Shown piece after piece: positions 38,701 through 51,245 of a DNA stretch of 64,000 nt (positions are counted from its first letter, which is position 1; each line of letters begins with the position of its first letter). Location: assembly GCA_914767715.1 (NCBI GenBank), contig OU612075.1, positions 4,464,001 through 4,528,000 on the forward strand, given 5' to 3'. Both the position numbers and the translations under genes were made by a program. This DNA comes from Membranipora membranacea (taxonomy: Eukaryota > Bryozoa > Gymnolaemata > Cheilostomatida > Membraniporidae). The notes under the pieces were generated by a model. That model made no database searches, had not been told where the DNA came from, and saw nothing but the letters and a program-made list of their open reading frames with translations.

Positions 38701-41700
38701 TTTTGTTATTTGTATACTTTCAAGTCAACCTCTATAAATAAACGAATAAATGTTAAAAGGCTGAACCAAACAGCAAATGATGGATAGCTGGTAACACAGG
38801 GGTAGTATCTGTAAGACAAGCACAATGACAAGTATTCACCAACCTTTAAATCTGTAAGTTTCTTCTGTTCGAATGTATCGATGGCCTCCTCCAGCTGTTT
38901 AGCACTTCTAGAAGCCTGTACCTGAGCTTTGTGTAACTCTGTCTCTGCTTGGTTCTATAGAGAATTCGTGAAGGTGTTAAAGTTTACCAAACAAGGCAAT
39001 GGTAAGTTAGCACATAACGTAACACACCATAACACAAAGTGGCTAAGCTAAGTACCATCTGAACATTGTTTGGAGGTGTTATGTAATCAAGTTTAATCTT
39101 GAAAACAATGTCTCATCTATGACTAGGTTATCTAGTTCAATAATGGTGCAAAGAAACTTAATCTGCTAGTATTAAATTCCATTAATTTGAGGATTTTCAG
39201 TCATTTAATTCCAAATAGAATGACGTCATTGCACCTTATAGGATAGGTTATATTATTGAAATTGTTTAATTTTTAATAACTATATTGTGTAACTTAATTT
39301 GTCCTTACCAGTTTATGTCGATCACTGGGATTCTTCTCTCTCATATTATCCACAGCTTTCTTACTCTTCTGCTCTTTATCGTAAGCGGTGAAGGCTCCCT
39401 GTATCTCTTCCTGTTTGAATTAGATAAGAAAAATCAGGCAGGCTCCAATGTGAATTCTTTTATTGAGCTGTTTGGAAGGAGTATTTGTTGGATAAGAGTG
39501 ATGTTTTCATTCTTACGTGAAATGAAAATATTATAGATGAGCATCCACTTTAGTCATTGCAATGAGTATAGGAAAAACGGAATTGAATTGTGTTGATCTA
39601 TTTGTACAAGGGTCGAATTTCACTTTGGGTTGAGAATACATTTTTCATGGTTTCCATAGATAATTTTGTGGTTATGTTTCTAGTGAGTATCTTTTGTTTG
39701 CAACCTGAAATTAGATAGTCTTTTCAAATTAAACAAACCCTTGAGTTCTTGATGACAGTGTCGAATATCATGAGGGGCTCCACAACATGCGCCTCAACTC
39801 TCTTCACCTGAAATAAAGTATCAATTTGTTACTGAAATTGGCTGGGACAGGAAAAATAATGAATTTTAGCGGAATGCAAGAGTAAAAGTCATATTCTGCC
39901 AGTCAACAGTCTCGGAAAAGGTAAAAAAGTTTGGGATTTGTCACAAATTTCATTTCATTCATAAAACTTCTCAAAAGTATAAACATGTTCCCATCTGTAT
40001 AGAACCGGATAGTTTAAAATTGCTATACCCCAATTCCACTCAATTGATAAGTTATTTAATTGGTCATCTTACAGATTTATCTCAAAACTGTTTAATTTTA
40101 TTATCATGGCAGGGCTTTCATAACGGGCCAAGAATAAAGCATAACATACCATGGCGTCCTGGTAGTCGTTACAGCAGGCTAAATCTCTGGATACCTGTGA
40201 TAATGCTGCCTTACTGGAGCTGTTATATGTTACATTCTCAGAGTACTCCAACATATGCTGACATAACTCATCCTCTGATAAAATTACCATTACACCTTAT
40301 GACCAATTATGGCTTCATAAAAATAATACAATGAAGGTGAAATAAAAATATTTATAAGTATTTCCTATTGTTGGTATCCCCCCCCCCCAGAAGATCTCAA
40401 CTGCAGTTGTTACTTTCTTATTACTCCAATGAAGTAATCAATTATTTATGTAATTATTTGAATACAGTCGACATATCATATCTTGTCATACATGTGATAT
40501 AATAGTAAATATCCATAGATGCGTTAAAATCCCTGCATAAGCAAATACAACATTATCATTACGTATTGAACCAAGGAGTTAGAGGGGCTCTTACTCCTTG
40601 ATTAAACTATTCTTGAAAGGTTTTTCACTGATCATGGAGGCAATGAGCTAATGAATGGAAACAATATCTGCATACAACTATTTTGCCTACTTACGTTTAT
40701 CTCTCAGTTTGCCACTTTTTCTGGCTATAGATCCGAAATCATCACATAGGCTACCAAACGATCTTTCAACGTGTGTCACTCTGTCTTTTATGAATTTGGA
40801 TTTGTTGCCACTGAAAACAGCAACAGTTTTGCAGACAAACTCAATAAGGATAAAGAATGATACTAACAGATATTAGCTATTAGATGCAGCCACTGAATTA
40901 GATTATTCTCTTAGAATGGAAATAGTATCATAGCGTTATACGGTTAGGACACTAAACACAGGGACCCATCTGACTGTTATCTGATTGGCTGTCCCTGGTA
41001 GCATGAATAATTAGCCTGAGAAATTGTCTTGTTTACAGAATTGCAAACAGTAATTATACCCAATACAGTGTCGATGATTAGGGCATTTCTAGATTGCTAC
41101 TAGGGACCGGCTATTTTTGCAAGCCCTTTGTTTTGCAAAAGAAAGCTAATGATGCTATTCCAGATATGGAATTCAATGGATGCAGCATAAACGGTGCAAA
41201 TGAAGTGAGCTGATTTGGCAGCTTTATAACCACGTTGAGCAAAGTTACTCCAAATGGGCAACCTGTTTAGGATAAAGGATGATTGATAATAAAATTTTAT
41301 ATTACAAGTTTCACGCTGGTTCATTACGCCAAACAGGTGTTCCAAACCTATGGTATTTTCAGGGCATTGACTTGACCATAGGTAGGCTGTTTAACAGTCG
41401 GTAGAAGGAAATCTCATTGTATTCAGTGAGACGGCAAATTAATGCTACAATAAGGTCACTCTACAGGTAGAGCATGTATGAGCATATGGGTCTAGGGGAG
41501 GAAGGGGAGGGGTGAGAACAGATTACATTGTTGAGCCTTAGTCCATTATTTCCATAAATACCCTATATATCCAGAAGATGATATGGTATCTGTTATTTTA
41601 GATACTTTAACAAACTGTACTGCCAAGGGTTCTCAATTACCCCTTGGTACAGCTTGTATAACAACCCAACCCATCCTCTCCATTGATTGATACTGCATTC

Positions 41701-41824
41701 AGACTTTGGAGCTGCTAAGCACTACCTACCCTTTTCTGCTAACTTTTTGGTTACTTTTCTATGGACCCTACCTTGTTCTTGAGTCAAAATCCATGCTCAA
41801 TGTGTTGCTAGATCTTGTTGACAT
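35732..41824 (-). CDS. CIBAR1: CBY1-interacting BAR domain protein (FAM92 family)
   Basis: Ten minus-strand exons: 41824-41772, 40810-40695, 40274-40150, 39807-39739, 39410-39309, 38954-38844, 38350-38237, 37276-37149, 36682-36472 and 35830-35732. They sum to 1128 nt in frame (375 aa). The FAM92/CIBAR BAR domain is clear: FIKDRVTHVERSFGSLCDDF, VEAHVVEPL, then KNPSDRHKLNQAETELHKAQ, SYHAKCLESLTKAYRNL and EEDLEEFRNIL. Family members bend membranes, bind Chibby and act at the ciliary base. After the BAR domain comes a Ser/Pro/Gln-rich tail and an acidic end (DDDETESGSEEESESE). The tail is longer than in human CIBAR1 (about 289 aa). CIBAR1 versus CIBAR2 is not resolved. Exon 1 (MSTRSSNTLSMDFDSRT) is chosen for its ATG and matching phase. 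The gene is convergent with NAXD. Confidence 0.88.
40379..40388. repeat. Poly-C run
   Basis: A run of about ten C in a CIBAR intron. Similar runs occur near 58305-58316 and 61622-61633. Confidence 0.8.
40917..41168 (+). mobile_element. MITE family A, copy 1
   Basis: About 250 bp, bounded by ATGGAAATAGTATCAT and its near complement ATGATGCTATTCCAGAT. The interior holds GATTGGCTGTCCC-GGTAGCATGAA and TTTTTGCAAGCCCTTTGTTT. Copies lie near 51246, 58013 (reverse) and 59862 (truncated). It lies in CIBAR intron 1. Confidence 0.75.
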
Positions 41825-42133
41825 GTTCAGAGTCATCTTGAGTGATTTATTTTTTTTCCAATATTAAGGAATAGAAATTGTGTTCAGTGGGCAGGTATTC
41901 TTATCCAGCAACAAGAAAGTAGACTGTTGGATAGATCAAAGTAATTTAATTTTAATCTTGACAACATCTAAACAAAGCATTCCATCTTTTTCCCTCCTTT
42001 CATCAAAGTAATGTAGCGACTCATACTTTTATTTCATGTGAGCAAATCTGATATCCCAGAATTTATTGAATCAACTCAGTGAAAATGACTGTACTTCTAT
42101 GTGAGAGCTCATCTGCACATTGCTAGAGAAAAA

Positions 42134-45100
42134 GGAAGAGCTTGTTAGCCACATAGCAGGGTAGGACGAGGCGCAGATTGCTAGTAGAGGCGTGGCTTGC
42201 TGCTCTTGTTTTATTGGCTACTTATTGTATACAAACATTGCGAAAGCACATGGTTTTATCAGAATTGTGTATATTATGGATGTCTTATACTTACAAACAC
42301 TCTTTATATGCTTATGATATATGTCTATGTAATAGCACATATAAATTGTCATGTGACATTTGCTCAGTTCTGTAGAAACATCCTATATTTTACAACATGT
42401 GTACTACTAAAACATTTCCAACATTCCAGCTAGTGTTAGACTTTATTTCAGAAGAGCAGGAAAGACAAGGGTCTACCTTCACAAATGACCACACAGCGAA
42501 GCAACTGAAAACACCACTTAGTGAGCTGAATTTTGGTGGGTAGCTTATTATACATCCTAGCCTTATTCAAAACTGGTGTTTGGGGATGTCGAATATTCTT
42601 AACATTTTGCAGCCTCATTTTTTTTCATTTAAGCAGCGACAAGTGCTACCTTACTTGCATTTAATAATAAATCACAACGCTCGATGGTGCTGTCACAAAC
42701 AAGGAAGAAACCACTGCAGTTGAATGATGGGAACAAATACTGCAGATATATTCAACTGAGAGTTCACATTTACCGTATTTGAAAATATGTTCTGTGTGTC
42801 TATTTTAGATCCTTTTGACTTTAGCAAACACCGATTGCGCTTTGATAATTGTGGGAGAGCCTTAGTGAATGTGTCTTCTGCGATCATGCATTGTTTATAT
42901 GGAAAAGATCATCATACTGCTCATAAGAGAAAGGAAAAACAAAGGCGATCGGTAAGCTTACTATCACGTTCAAATACTTACCATGCCTAACCAAGAGGCT
43001 TGTCTACCCAGAAGTGTGCTACTCAGAAAAAAACTTCTCGGGAATATTTTTCAGTTTTGCAAGAGATTGGAATATGAATTGATACGATAATACTATCAGA
43101 GGTTCCTGACGATTTAATTCAACCATAGATTTGCATTAAACCTCTCGCACATCATGGCTGTGTAATTCCCCATTGATGTTTGCAAGTTGGTCGGCCCACT
43201 TATTTACTGAGTGATCAGTACCTACATATTTACTCACCGTGAAATAAAATTATTAAAAAACTTGCAATTTGATTTTGGATCTTTGAGTCACTATGCTGCA
43301 TCACCTAGACATAATTGTGACTGGTTAGTTAACAAGCATCAATAGTAAATGAGCCGGAGAACAATTGTAGGAGATAATCTGTCATATCCATTATTAACAA
43401 ACACTGGAACTCCCCTTAGCCCATTACAATTCTCTGTTTACACTAATTTAGATTAAAACATATACAGACGACATAACTATCACCAAATACCAGCCGACAC
43501 CTGTATCATAGGATTAGTCAATAGTAATACAATGCAATAATTTACGGTTGAAAACTGGTAAAACTAGAAATAAAAACCAATCTTTCTACAATATGACTGC
43601 GTAAGATAAATTGAAGTCAACTTGGCATTTCAATATTATGTTATTTCAGATTGACATGGATCAAGATCATCCAGTGGTCAAGAAAACTCGGATGAGTACT
43701 CAGAATACTAAAAAGCTTGGATGTCCTGCTGCAATCAAAATATCCCGCTGCGTCATTTTTCAAGGCTTTGTTGTGAGTATCCCTAATGATTCGTTTAGCT
43801 TTTTACTGTTTACATTTGTGAATATTTTGGTAAAGATAACTTGAGCTAGACATTCTTCGATAAAAATTTGTAGTTTAACCTATTATGAAAGAAAATGTAT
43901 GAACAGTACATAGATGTTTAGTACATATATTATACTCATGCAAAATTTTATTTATATTCTAGGTCTACTGCACCTGCCGACTAACGTTTAATCGGATTAA
44001 AGGATGATATGATTGAGTGTGAGGAGTGCAAGGAATGGTTCCACAGGGGGTGCGTCCACATTCCCTGGACAGCCTTTGAGCCCCTCACAAACGAAGTGAC
44101 CAACTTCAGGTGTAGAAGATGCCGGGGAGGGGCATTCTTGATTTAGTACCAATACTTTTCTCTCTTTGCACCAATTTAATTATTAATTGACCACTTAATT
44201 CTTGTGCCTTAAATTTTTTAACACATTTGACTACTCAGGCAGTAAATAAATGTTGGTTGTAAATATGTGGTTTCCGTGCTGGCATGTTTAGAGTTATCAA
44301 AGTTATGATTTTAACTCATGTAATTTACTGAATTCTTTTAATATTTAGCTTCATAATTGTTACGAGGGTGAAAAATCATGTCTTTTACTCTTTATTGTAT
44401 GTATCAGCTTATCAATTACAAATAAATGTCTTTATCAACCTAAAGATATTTGAATGTATACATAAATATTTATATTTATTATATTATAAAATCATAGTCT
44501 GACCTCCTCAAAGTCAATGATGCCGGTGGTTAACAAACATTTATCATTGTTGTGTTCATATTGAAGAGTAGTCAAGGCTTTCCAATTAATAGACCTTCTA
44601 AGGATGATTCATCTAGTGAGAGGAGACCAAGCACAACATGCATATTCCAGCTTTAGGCATCACAGGGTTTTGTAAGCCAGAATGAGAAAAATCCGTACCC
44701 TCCTGAGGTTTCTAAGAGGCGTTGACACATTATTCTAAGCTTTGCCACAACAATACCTACAAAGAACAGCAGACAAGTTGTCAGAATTCATGTGTGCCAT
44801 TACATAGACATACATCATAAGCAACTTTCCTGCTCTTCTGAAATAAAGTCTAACACTAGCTGGAATGTTGGAAATGTTTTAGTAGTACACATGTTGCAAA
44901 ATATAGGATGTTTCTACAGAACTGAGCACATGTCAATGGCAATATCAGAATTTATATGTGCTATTACATAGACATATATCATAAGCATATAAAGAGTGTT
45001 TGTAAGTATAAGACATCCATAATATACACAATTCTGATAAAACCATGTGCTTTCGCAATGTTTGTATACAATAAGTAGCCAATAAAACAAGAGCAGCAAG

Positions 45101-45162
45101 CCACGCCTCTACTAGCAATCTGCGCCTCGACCTACCCTGCTATGTGGCTAACAAGCTCTCCC
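42134..45162 (+). mobile_element. Mutator-like element with long TIRs and 9 bp target duplication
   Basis: Terminal inverted repeats of about 331-338 bp (42134-42464 and 44825-45162) differ at few positions plus one indel. They start GGAAGAGCTTGTTAGCC and GGGAGAGCTTGTTAGCC. The 9 bp AGAGAAAAA lies directly outside both ends (42125-42133 and 45163-45171). Long TIRs, a terminal GG and a 9 bp duplication are the marks of Mutator/MULE elements. The transposase core is absent; the interior holds a CaRF-like/PHD gene. The high TIR similarity implies recent activity. Confidence 0.85.
42430..44146 (+). pseudogene. CaRF-like and PHD-finger gene remnant inside the Mutator-like element
   Basis: Exons 42430-42535, 42809-42951, 43650-43772 and 43963-44146 join in phase. 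Exon 2 contains CGRALVNVSSAIMHCLYGKD then a His/Lys-rich stretch. Exon 3 contains KKLGCPAAIKISRCVIFQGF. Both resemble the CaRF-like DNA-binding module found at the N-terminus of many marine-invertebrate proteins. Exon 4 encodes a PHD-type zinc finger: the entry-frame CTC is followed by IECEECKEWFHRGC and RCRRC in another frame. A one-base frame break around 44000-44010 interrupts the finger. No initiator exon or transposase catalytic domain was found, so the gene is probably non-functional or a deletion derivative. The first exon starts inside the left TIR. Confidence 0.6.
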
Positions 45163-45171
45163 AGAGAAAAA

Positions 45172-45827
45172 AGCTTCTGCAAGACTGAAGTGAAGGAAGT
45201 CCAACGAACTTGAAGGGTGGTCTTTCTCCCTACATAATCAAAATGCATAGCATTAAAGGGATGCAGCGTATTTTCCATCAATCATGTTTGAGAGTGAGAC
45301 AAACAGACTTGGTGGAAAGAGGTTTGTTCAATTATTTTTAAATCAAATGAAATTGAATAAAATTTCATCAATAAATAAATAAAATATCATGATGATGTAA
45401 CATAAATAATTGATGAGATCAAGGATCCTTGGTGACATCAAACATATTAAATGGTTACCTAGATCACAATGAATGTCAGATAGATAACAACCTAGTTTTC
45501 AACACATAAATAGGACCTTTTTTACTGATCTGTCCTACTATATTACATTATAGGTAGTAATAATTATTATTTTCCTATTAATTTATAGGCCTAGCTGAAT
45601 TGAGACTATGAATCAGTGGGCTCAGTTAGCTCGGTATATTAAAATTTACACTTGTGGATGGATTTGATATGTACCTTATTACGAGCCAAACGTTTAACAG
45701 AGGCATGTATAACCTCAAGTCAATGAACGGAAATTAATGAAGTCTGTTTAATGTTGGCGGTAGATTAACTCCCTGCCATACCAGAACAGTTCGGTGATAA
45801 AGTGAAATGAGTCTTCTCTTGTTATAG
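45172..45827. other. Region upstream of the first recognised TSFM exon
   Basis: It should hold the TSFM promoter and initiator exon. A weak candidate is ATG at 45284 with a phase-1 GTGAGA donor at 45294, which gives only MFE before the next exon. I do not accept it as established. Confidence 0.3.
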
Positions 45828-48800
45828 CAAGACTTGCTGTCCAACCATCTGCGCTTCAGCTGGCATCATACAGTCAGACCGCCCAAGCTCCAGCCATCGA
45901 CAAAGTTCTGTTAAGTAAACTCCGTAAGCAGACTGGCTTTGCTTTCTCAAACTGTCGCCAAGCTCTTGTCTTACACAACAACGACTTTGACCAGGTAAGT
46001 AGGCACATCAATACCTGGCAAGATAAATCCAGATAGTCGCCTTGACCGAAATATGGCCAACGTTTTTTATCAACCCCACAATATGAGTATTAAGACAGGT
46101 CAGACTTTATTCAAAACAATCATCCACAGTGATTGAGTGAGTCATCTTAATTGGTGAGTGCATTTAAATGGTCCCTCACTTAGTTTCAGATCACAATCTT
46201 GTATCCTTGGCTCCACATAATCACGATGTTGTTTCCGAAAGTTGCATTGCAGCAATAATTGATAGGAACATCACTTATTTTTAATCAAGGGCACTCATTG
46301 AGCATGACTATTGTAACTTTTTTTCAAAAGAGGCAACTGATCTTGCCTCCAGTCCATAAGTTTCCAAAATTAAACGTGTAGATTATGAGTTGGCCAATAG
46401 ACTACATATATATACTACCTATACTGCTAAATACAAATTATATAAACACCATGTTGCTTAATACAAATGTGTCCTCTCATTCATCTGGTGTATGATTATG
46501 CATATCAATACTTCATTTTAGAACTGATGGTATTTTTAATTTTTCCACCATTTTTGTCTGACATGTCCTTATATGATGTGTATTGTCTTCACAATGCATG
46601 TTTTGAACAGTATTCAATAAAGTTCATATCATCATCATCATTCTTGTATATGGCAGGCATTAAAATGGCTGAATGAAGAATCAGCCAAAGCAGGATGGGC
46701 TAAAGCTACTAAGCTGAGTAACAGGCCGATGTCTCAGGGTGTGATTGGTCTTGTTAGAGACGGTAATAAAGCTCTCCTGCTCGAGGTTTGTTACATCACT
46801 TCTTTTTCTGCAGAAATATCATTTCTTTCAAGTCAATAACAAAATATTGATGATTATTACATGCAGCTGAATTCAAGCCAACTTGATGCTCGAAAAGTTT
46901 ACAATTAGATATTAATAACTACTGTGTGTCAGTTAAATTTAACCTATGATCCTGGGTTACATGTGCGCATAGATTACAATGACATTTGTACAACTTTGTA
47001 GTTGTGCCCTCTTGAGTTGTATTGTATTTGAGGGTAAGTTGGGTAATTCAGCCAGATCTCAAATGCATTCCAATATCAGATAATCTAGACATATTTTTGT
47101 GGTCCCCAGAGGTTTGAATTAAGTGAACTGCACTGTATTCAGTGTCTGCGTCTGAATAGCTACTATTACCGCCACTCCAATGCTACATTAGATAGTCATT
47201 TATGAGTTGGCTGCCATACCTAAACAATAACTTATCTTTCATTTTCAGGTAAACTGTGAGACAGATTTTGTTGCAAAGAATGTGAAGTTTTTAGAGTTGG
47301 TTTCCAACGTGACGAATCTGTGCTTCCATCACATGCAGACCACTAAAGAGTCAAGGGTAATGCATATAGTTTGTTTATCACATGTAGGCAACATAGACAA
47401 AGTTGCCATAACCATGTTGATTGGAAATTGAATTATCTAATGATTTATATAAATTAAGAAAGCTGCGTCATGTGAAACACTTAACTTTCTCTGATCATAT
47501 GTCAAAATTTGTAACTTTCATGTTCAGCGGCCTCTCAATGAAACTGTTGGCAGGAAGTTTCGAACTGTTAAAGCAGGTAACTGTCTAGTGACTTATCATG
47601 GGATATGCACCATCAGAACCACTACTTACCCAACACTTGCTTTCTAAAACATTTATGGATATTTGTATCTGATATAACTATACGTTCCCCCATCTCTTTT
47701 TTGAGAACAGAACAGATGTAAAACATGTTTGTCTTTTCTCGTCGCCAGGTAGAATTAGCTGATAACAGTTTGACTACATTAGCGGATAACGCTAGTCAAT
47801 CTATAGCTGATATTGTTGCTAAAGAGGTGGGCAGTATTGGAGAGAACATTAAGGCATCACGTGCTGTTTGTCTGACTATAGAGAACAACGACCAGCACTT
47901 AGCTCACTATCTCCATAACGCAGGTAAGAATTTATTTTGGGTACTTTTAATTATGAATTAAAGTTCTTATTTTGTTTTATTCATTTATTAAATGAATTAT
48001 GAAGTATTAAGTTAGAAAAGTATAATTATTTGAGGTACTTTTAGTTGAGGTACAATTAGTTGGGGTACTATGATTATGAAATTTCTTTTTATGATAATAA
48101 ACAAAAAATTTATCTATGATCTTTTCTTTTTAAATTATAAAATTATCTTCTGGTTGTCAAATTGTTGTATGTTATGAAATAATTTCTATTATATGAATCG
48201 GTCGTTCCTGTCGGTAACAGCACTATAAATATCATCAGTTGTTCAGTTGGTTAAACCCATAAATATACAAATACAAGTAATTATATGTTTATGGTTAAAC
48301 CACTCGCCCATTAGGCACAGTGAGGGGACATTGGACAAAGGGAACACAAGTTCAGAGGCAACAACTAGGAATATAGTTCCATTTTCACCTGTGACTATAG
48401 AAAGCTACCAAAAGTGGTCCAACTATACAAAAACAAATTCAGTTTTTCTTAAGTTCAATTATTAATGGGGAACAAACTGATTAAATACCGTAATGTACCA
48501 TGATGTACCAGAATGTCCATTGCAGGTTTGAATGAGAAGTATTTGGAGATCGAAGGTTGTCACTTTGGTAAATACGGCTGTCTGTCATCGCTTCAAGGAG
48601 CCACATCAGGAGAGATACAGTTACACGGCACTCAGTTATGTAAGTTGATTCATTCTGCCCTCAGCTAATTTAGAGTAACTGTTGTTGTTTTAATCTCAAA
48701 ACACCATTGTTGTTGTTAGTCATGTGTGTCCAAGTACTGTGACAAGCGTACACCCTCATTCACTCTAGACGGATACTTATAAAATTGAAATCTGATGTGA

Positions 48801-50216
48801 ACCACCAATGTTTCAATGAAGATTACCATACTGTTAAGTCTTTAGAAATTATGATTCCATCTCACTGACCATGTTTTCAAAATGTATGACATTCCACCTT
48901 ATATCCATATTTCAAAGCTTGGTTTAATTATAAATGGAGAAATCTCTGCTCATTCTTGCATACCCTAGAGGAGTTTAATTTAGCTAGAGTTTAATTTCGC
49001 TATCTGGACCTGGTACTAAATTTCACTAGTACTAAATTTCGCTAATAGGCTTACTATAGTGAGAATTAAAAATAAATGTCCAAGCTGGGATTCGAACCCA
49101 GGGCATAAATCTCCATCTGATTGCAAGGCAGACACTTAGACTACTACACCACGCTAGCTATCATGCATAGGTAAGGTGTATTCCTGTATAATTGTACATT
49201 GTTTATGAATCTATGGTGAGTGAGTTTAATTTCAGATACACTAAATTTCGCAACCTAGGCAACAACGGAAAAGCGAATCCTAAATGCCGCGAAAACTAAA
49301 CTCCTATAGGGTAAATAATGATGGGTGTTGTTGATTGTCCTCTCTTGTCTTGACTTCTCTTGATGACAAAACACACAGATTTGTCCATATCATTTGTTGT
49401 TCCATCCTTGTGTTATCAAGGAACTTTGTTTACTTGCAAAGCAACAATGTTGTGAATCTATCTATACACACAATTCGATGTAGCTTGATGGGTATCATGG
49501 TACAATAGTTTGTACACACTCATAGATATTTTCTTTCTGTTTTCATGCAATTATTTCAGTATGGATAAATTATGATAGCTCTCTTGTTTCTGATGGTAAG
49601 GCTGAAAAACTAAAAAATATTCTGCATACTTTGTTTCATTAACAGGTCAGCATATAGTAGGAATGAATCCAAAGTCAATAGATGCACCAGCGGAGGTCGA
49701 AGAGTCTGTGGATCAACCAACCACCAGCGAGGAGTCAACAGAAACTCCTGAAAAGTCTAAAGAAACAGAGAAAGTAGAATCGAGATTACTTCATCAAGAG
49801 TTCCTGCTAGATCCAGACTATAAAGTCAAACAGTGGCTGACCCAAAGGTCAGGAGTTCACAGCCTGCTCACAGAAAGAGATTAACAACAGAGTTTACATT
49901 TTTGTGACAACTAAGCTAATGTACTTTGCGATGATTAAGTTGATTAAGTGGTTGAATTTTTTTCTAATAATATTCAAGACATAGATTGAGATTTGGTTTT
50001 GTTTCATTCAGTCCTCATCAAGACTATGGTATTGAATACAATGCGATGGTGTGACAGGTGTACATACATTACGTTGTAATAACTGAATCAACAGATTTTA
50101 ATATATAGGATTTCTCATTCAGTTGGATGCGTTTTAAACTATCTTTCCTACATTTCAGAGAGTTGGTGGTGAAAGACTTTGTGAGGTATGCTGTAGGTGA
50201 AAATGCTACATGGTGA
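45828..50216 (+). CDS. TSFM: Mitochondrial elongation factor Ts
   Basis: Exons 45828-45994, 46657-46785, 47249-47356, 47528-47576, 47753-47923, 48526-48639, 49646-49847 and 50159-50216 join in phase. The protein recycles EF-Tu-GDP to EF-Tu-GTP in mitochondria. The UBA-like N-terminal domain reads LLSKLRKQTGFAFSNCRQAL and ALKWLNEESAKAGWAKA. The hallmark EF-Tu contact CETDFVAKN follows. The core continues VAKEVGSIGENIKASRAV. The C-terminal exon gives ELVVKDFVRYAVGE as in other mitochondrial EF-Ts. An acidic Glu/Ser/Thr insertion (about 49680-49780) precedes the C-terminal end. The 49 nt exon at 47528 is required for phase. Reading through 49847 would stop at 49884 and lose the conserved end. 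The targeting peptide start is not located. AATAAA at 50236-50241 is only 20 bp past the stop. Confidence 0.92.
48961..49313. mobile_element. TIR element enclosing a tRNA-like sequence, TSFM intron
   Basis: TACCCTAGAGGAGTTTAATT at 48961 and, reversed from 49313, TACCCTATAGGAGTTTAGTT form the termini, with TA as the likely target duplication. The interior repeats TACTAAATTTCGCTAA-like and GAGTTTAATTTC motifs. A tRNA-like sequence lies at about 49081-49157 on the minus strand. Confidence 0.75.
49081..49157 (-). other. tRNA-like sequence within a TIR element
   Basis: On the minus strand it reads GCTAGCGTGGTGTAGTAGTC then GTCTGCCTTGCAATCAGA and GGGTTCGAATCCC. The B box and T arm are perfect. The anticodon-loop position reads TGC (Ala-like) with one stem mismatch. 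The acceptor strands do not pair well, so this looks like a tRNA-derived SINE head rather than a working gene. Confidence 0.6.
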
Positions 50217-51245
50217 TTTAAAATCTTTGGAAGTGAATAAAAGACTGGCGTCTCTACCAACATAAGGTAACTCTCGTGAATGCACGATATGAGAAAGCAG
50301 TAAGAGAGGGACAACTCCGTGATAAGTATACAATATTAATTTTTTAATATAAGACTGTTGCATCTCCTTCACTCTAACTTCATAGTGTGAGCAAATCTTG
50401 TTTGAACGGATCGGATACTATTCTCCATATGTCATGACGTCAACAGTTTTGCAGCGTAATTACCGGGCGAGAGTTGTTGTTTTCAGATGTTAGTTATTTT
50501 CCTCCCTGTTATTGCCCTAGCTTATTATTTTGAATTATTTTGTCTGCAATTTTGTCTACCATATTTGACCGCATTCTTTAGTCTGCTGTTTGTCTGGGTG
50601 ATGTCCAGCAAAATTTTGGGTGGCAATGAAATGAATTATAATGCCTGGTTGGTGGGTTGGTACTTTGAACAGCTCAAGCAGTTTTATTATCTTTATTCTG
50701 ACTTTTGATTTTCACACAGAGTGTTAAACCTTTAAAAGTCTCGTTACTTAAAAAGTGACACCCTGTATTGAAAAAAACATGTTTTAAAAATTTCAGTAAA
50801 AATAATTTAAAAAGAGTAAAAAATCTATTCTTTGCGAGATATTATGTCCTGGTTAGCATATGAAAGTAAGCATACAGGGTTGGTTTTGAGTTTTATGAAC
50901 AATATACTTTTTCTCAACTCAGCTTTCTTGCTCAACGGATATATATGCTGAACGTAGCAGAAGAGTTAAAAAACTGGCATTACTAGAATATCAATACATA
51001 CATTGTTACAAAGAAGAAACACTGAGGAAATATTTTTATTCCATTTCTCTGTTGGCGCTATGAAAGTTTCAAACTATAGATCAGGATCATTGGTGGGAGA
51101 CATTAAAAGAACCTCAAGCATTAAGAAATAATGGTCAATCCAATGTAATTGTCTAGGATAAAATGGTCTTGTACAAGTTGGTGTGAAACTACTAAGTCGA
51201 GCTGGGTTATCAGTATAGAGCATTGAATTAAATTCTTCTCATGGA

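Noticed and set aside
42178-42433. Hydrophobic open frames in the left TIR, repeated on the minus strand at 44914-45099
   Set aside because: The two are the same TIR sequence read from each end. There is no domain or splice support, so they are treated as terminal repeat.
45284-45294. Initiator exon of TSFM (MFE...)
   Set aside because: It is only ten bases long with a sub-optimal donor and no targeting-peptide character. It cannot be separated from chance.
49081-49157. Functional tRNA-Ala(TGC)
   Set aside because: Acceptor pairing is poor, there is an anticodon-stem mismatch, and it is embedded in a TIR element.
49646-49884. TSFM ending at 49884 by reading through the donor
   Set aside because: Splicing 49847 to 50159 gives the conserved C-terminal EF-Ts segment in phase; the read-through tail does not.
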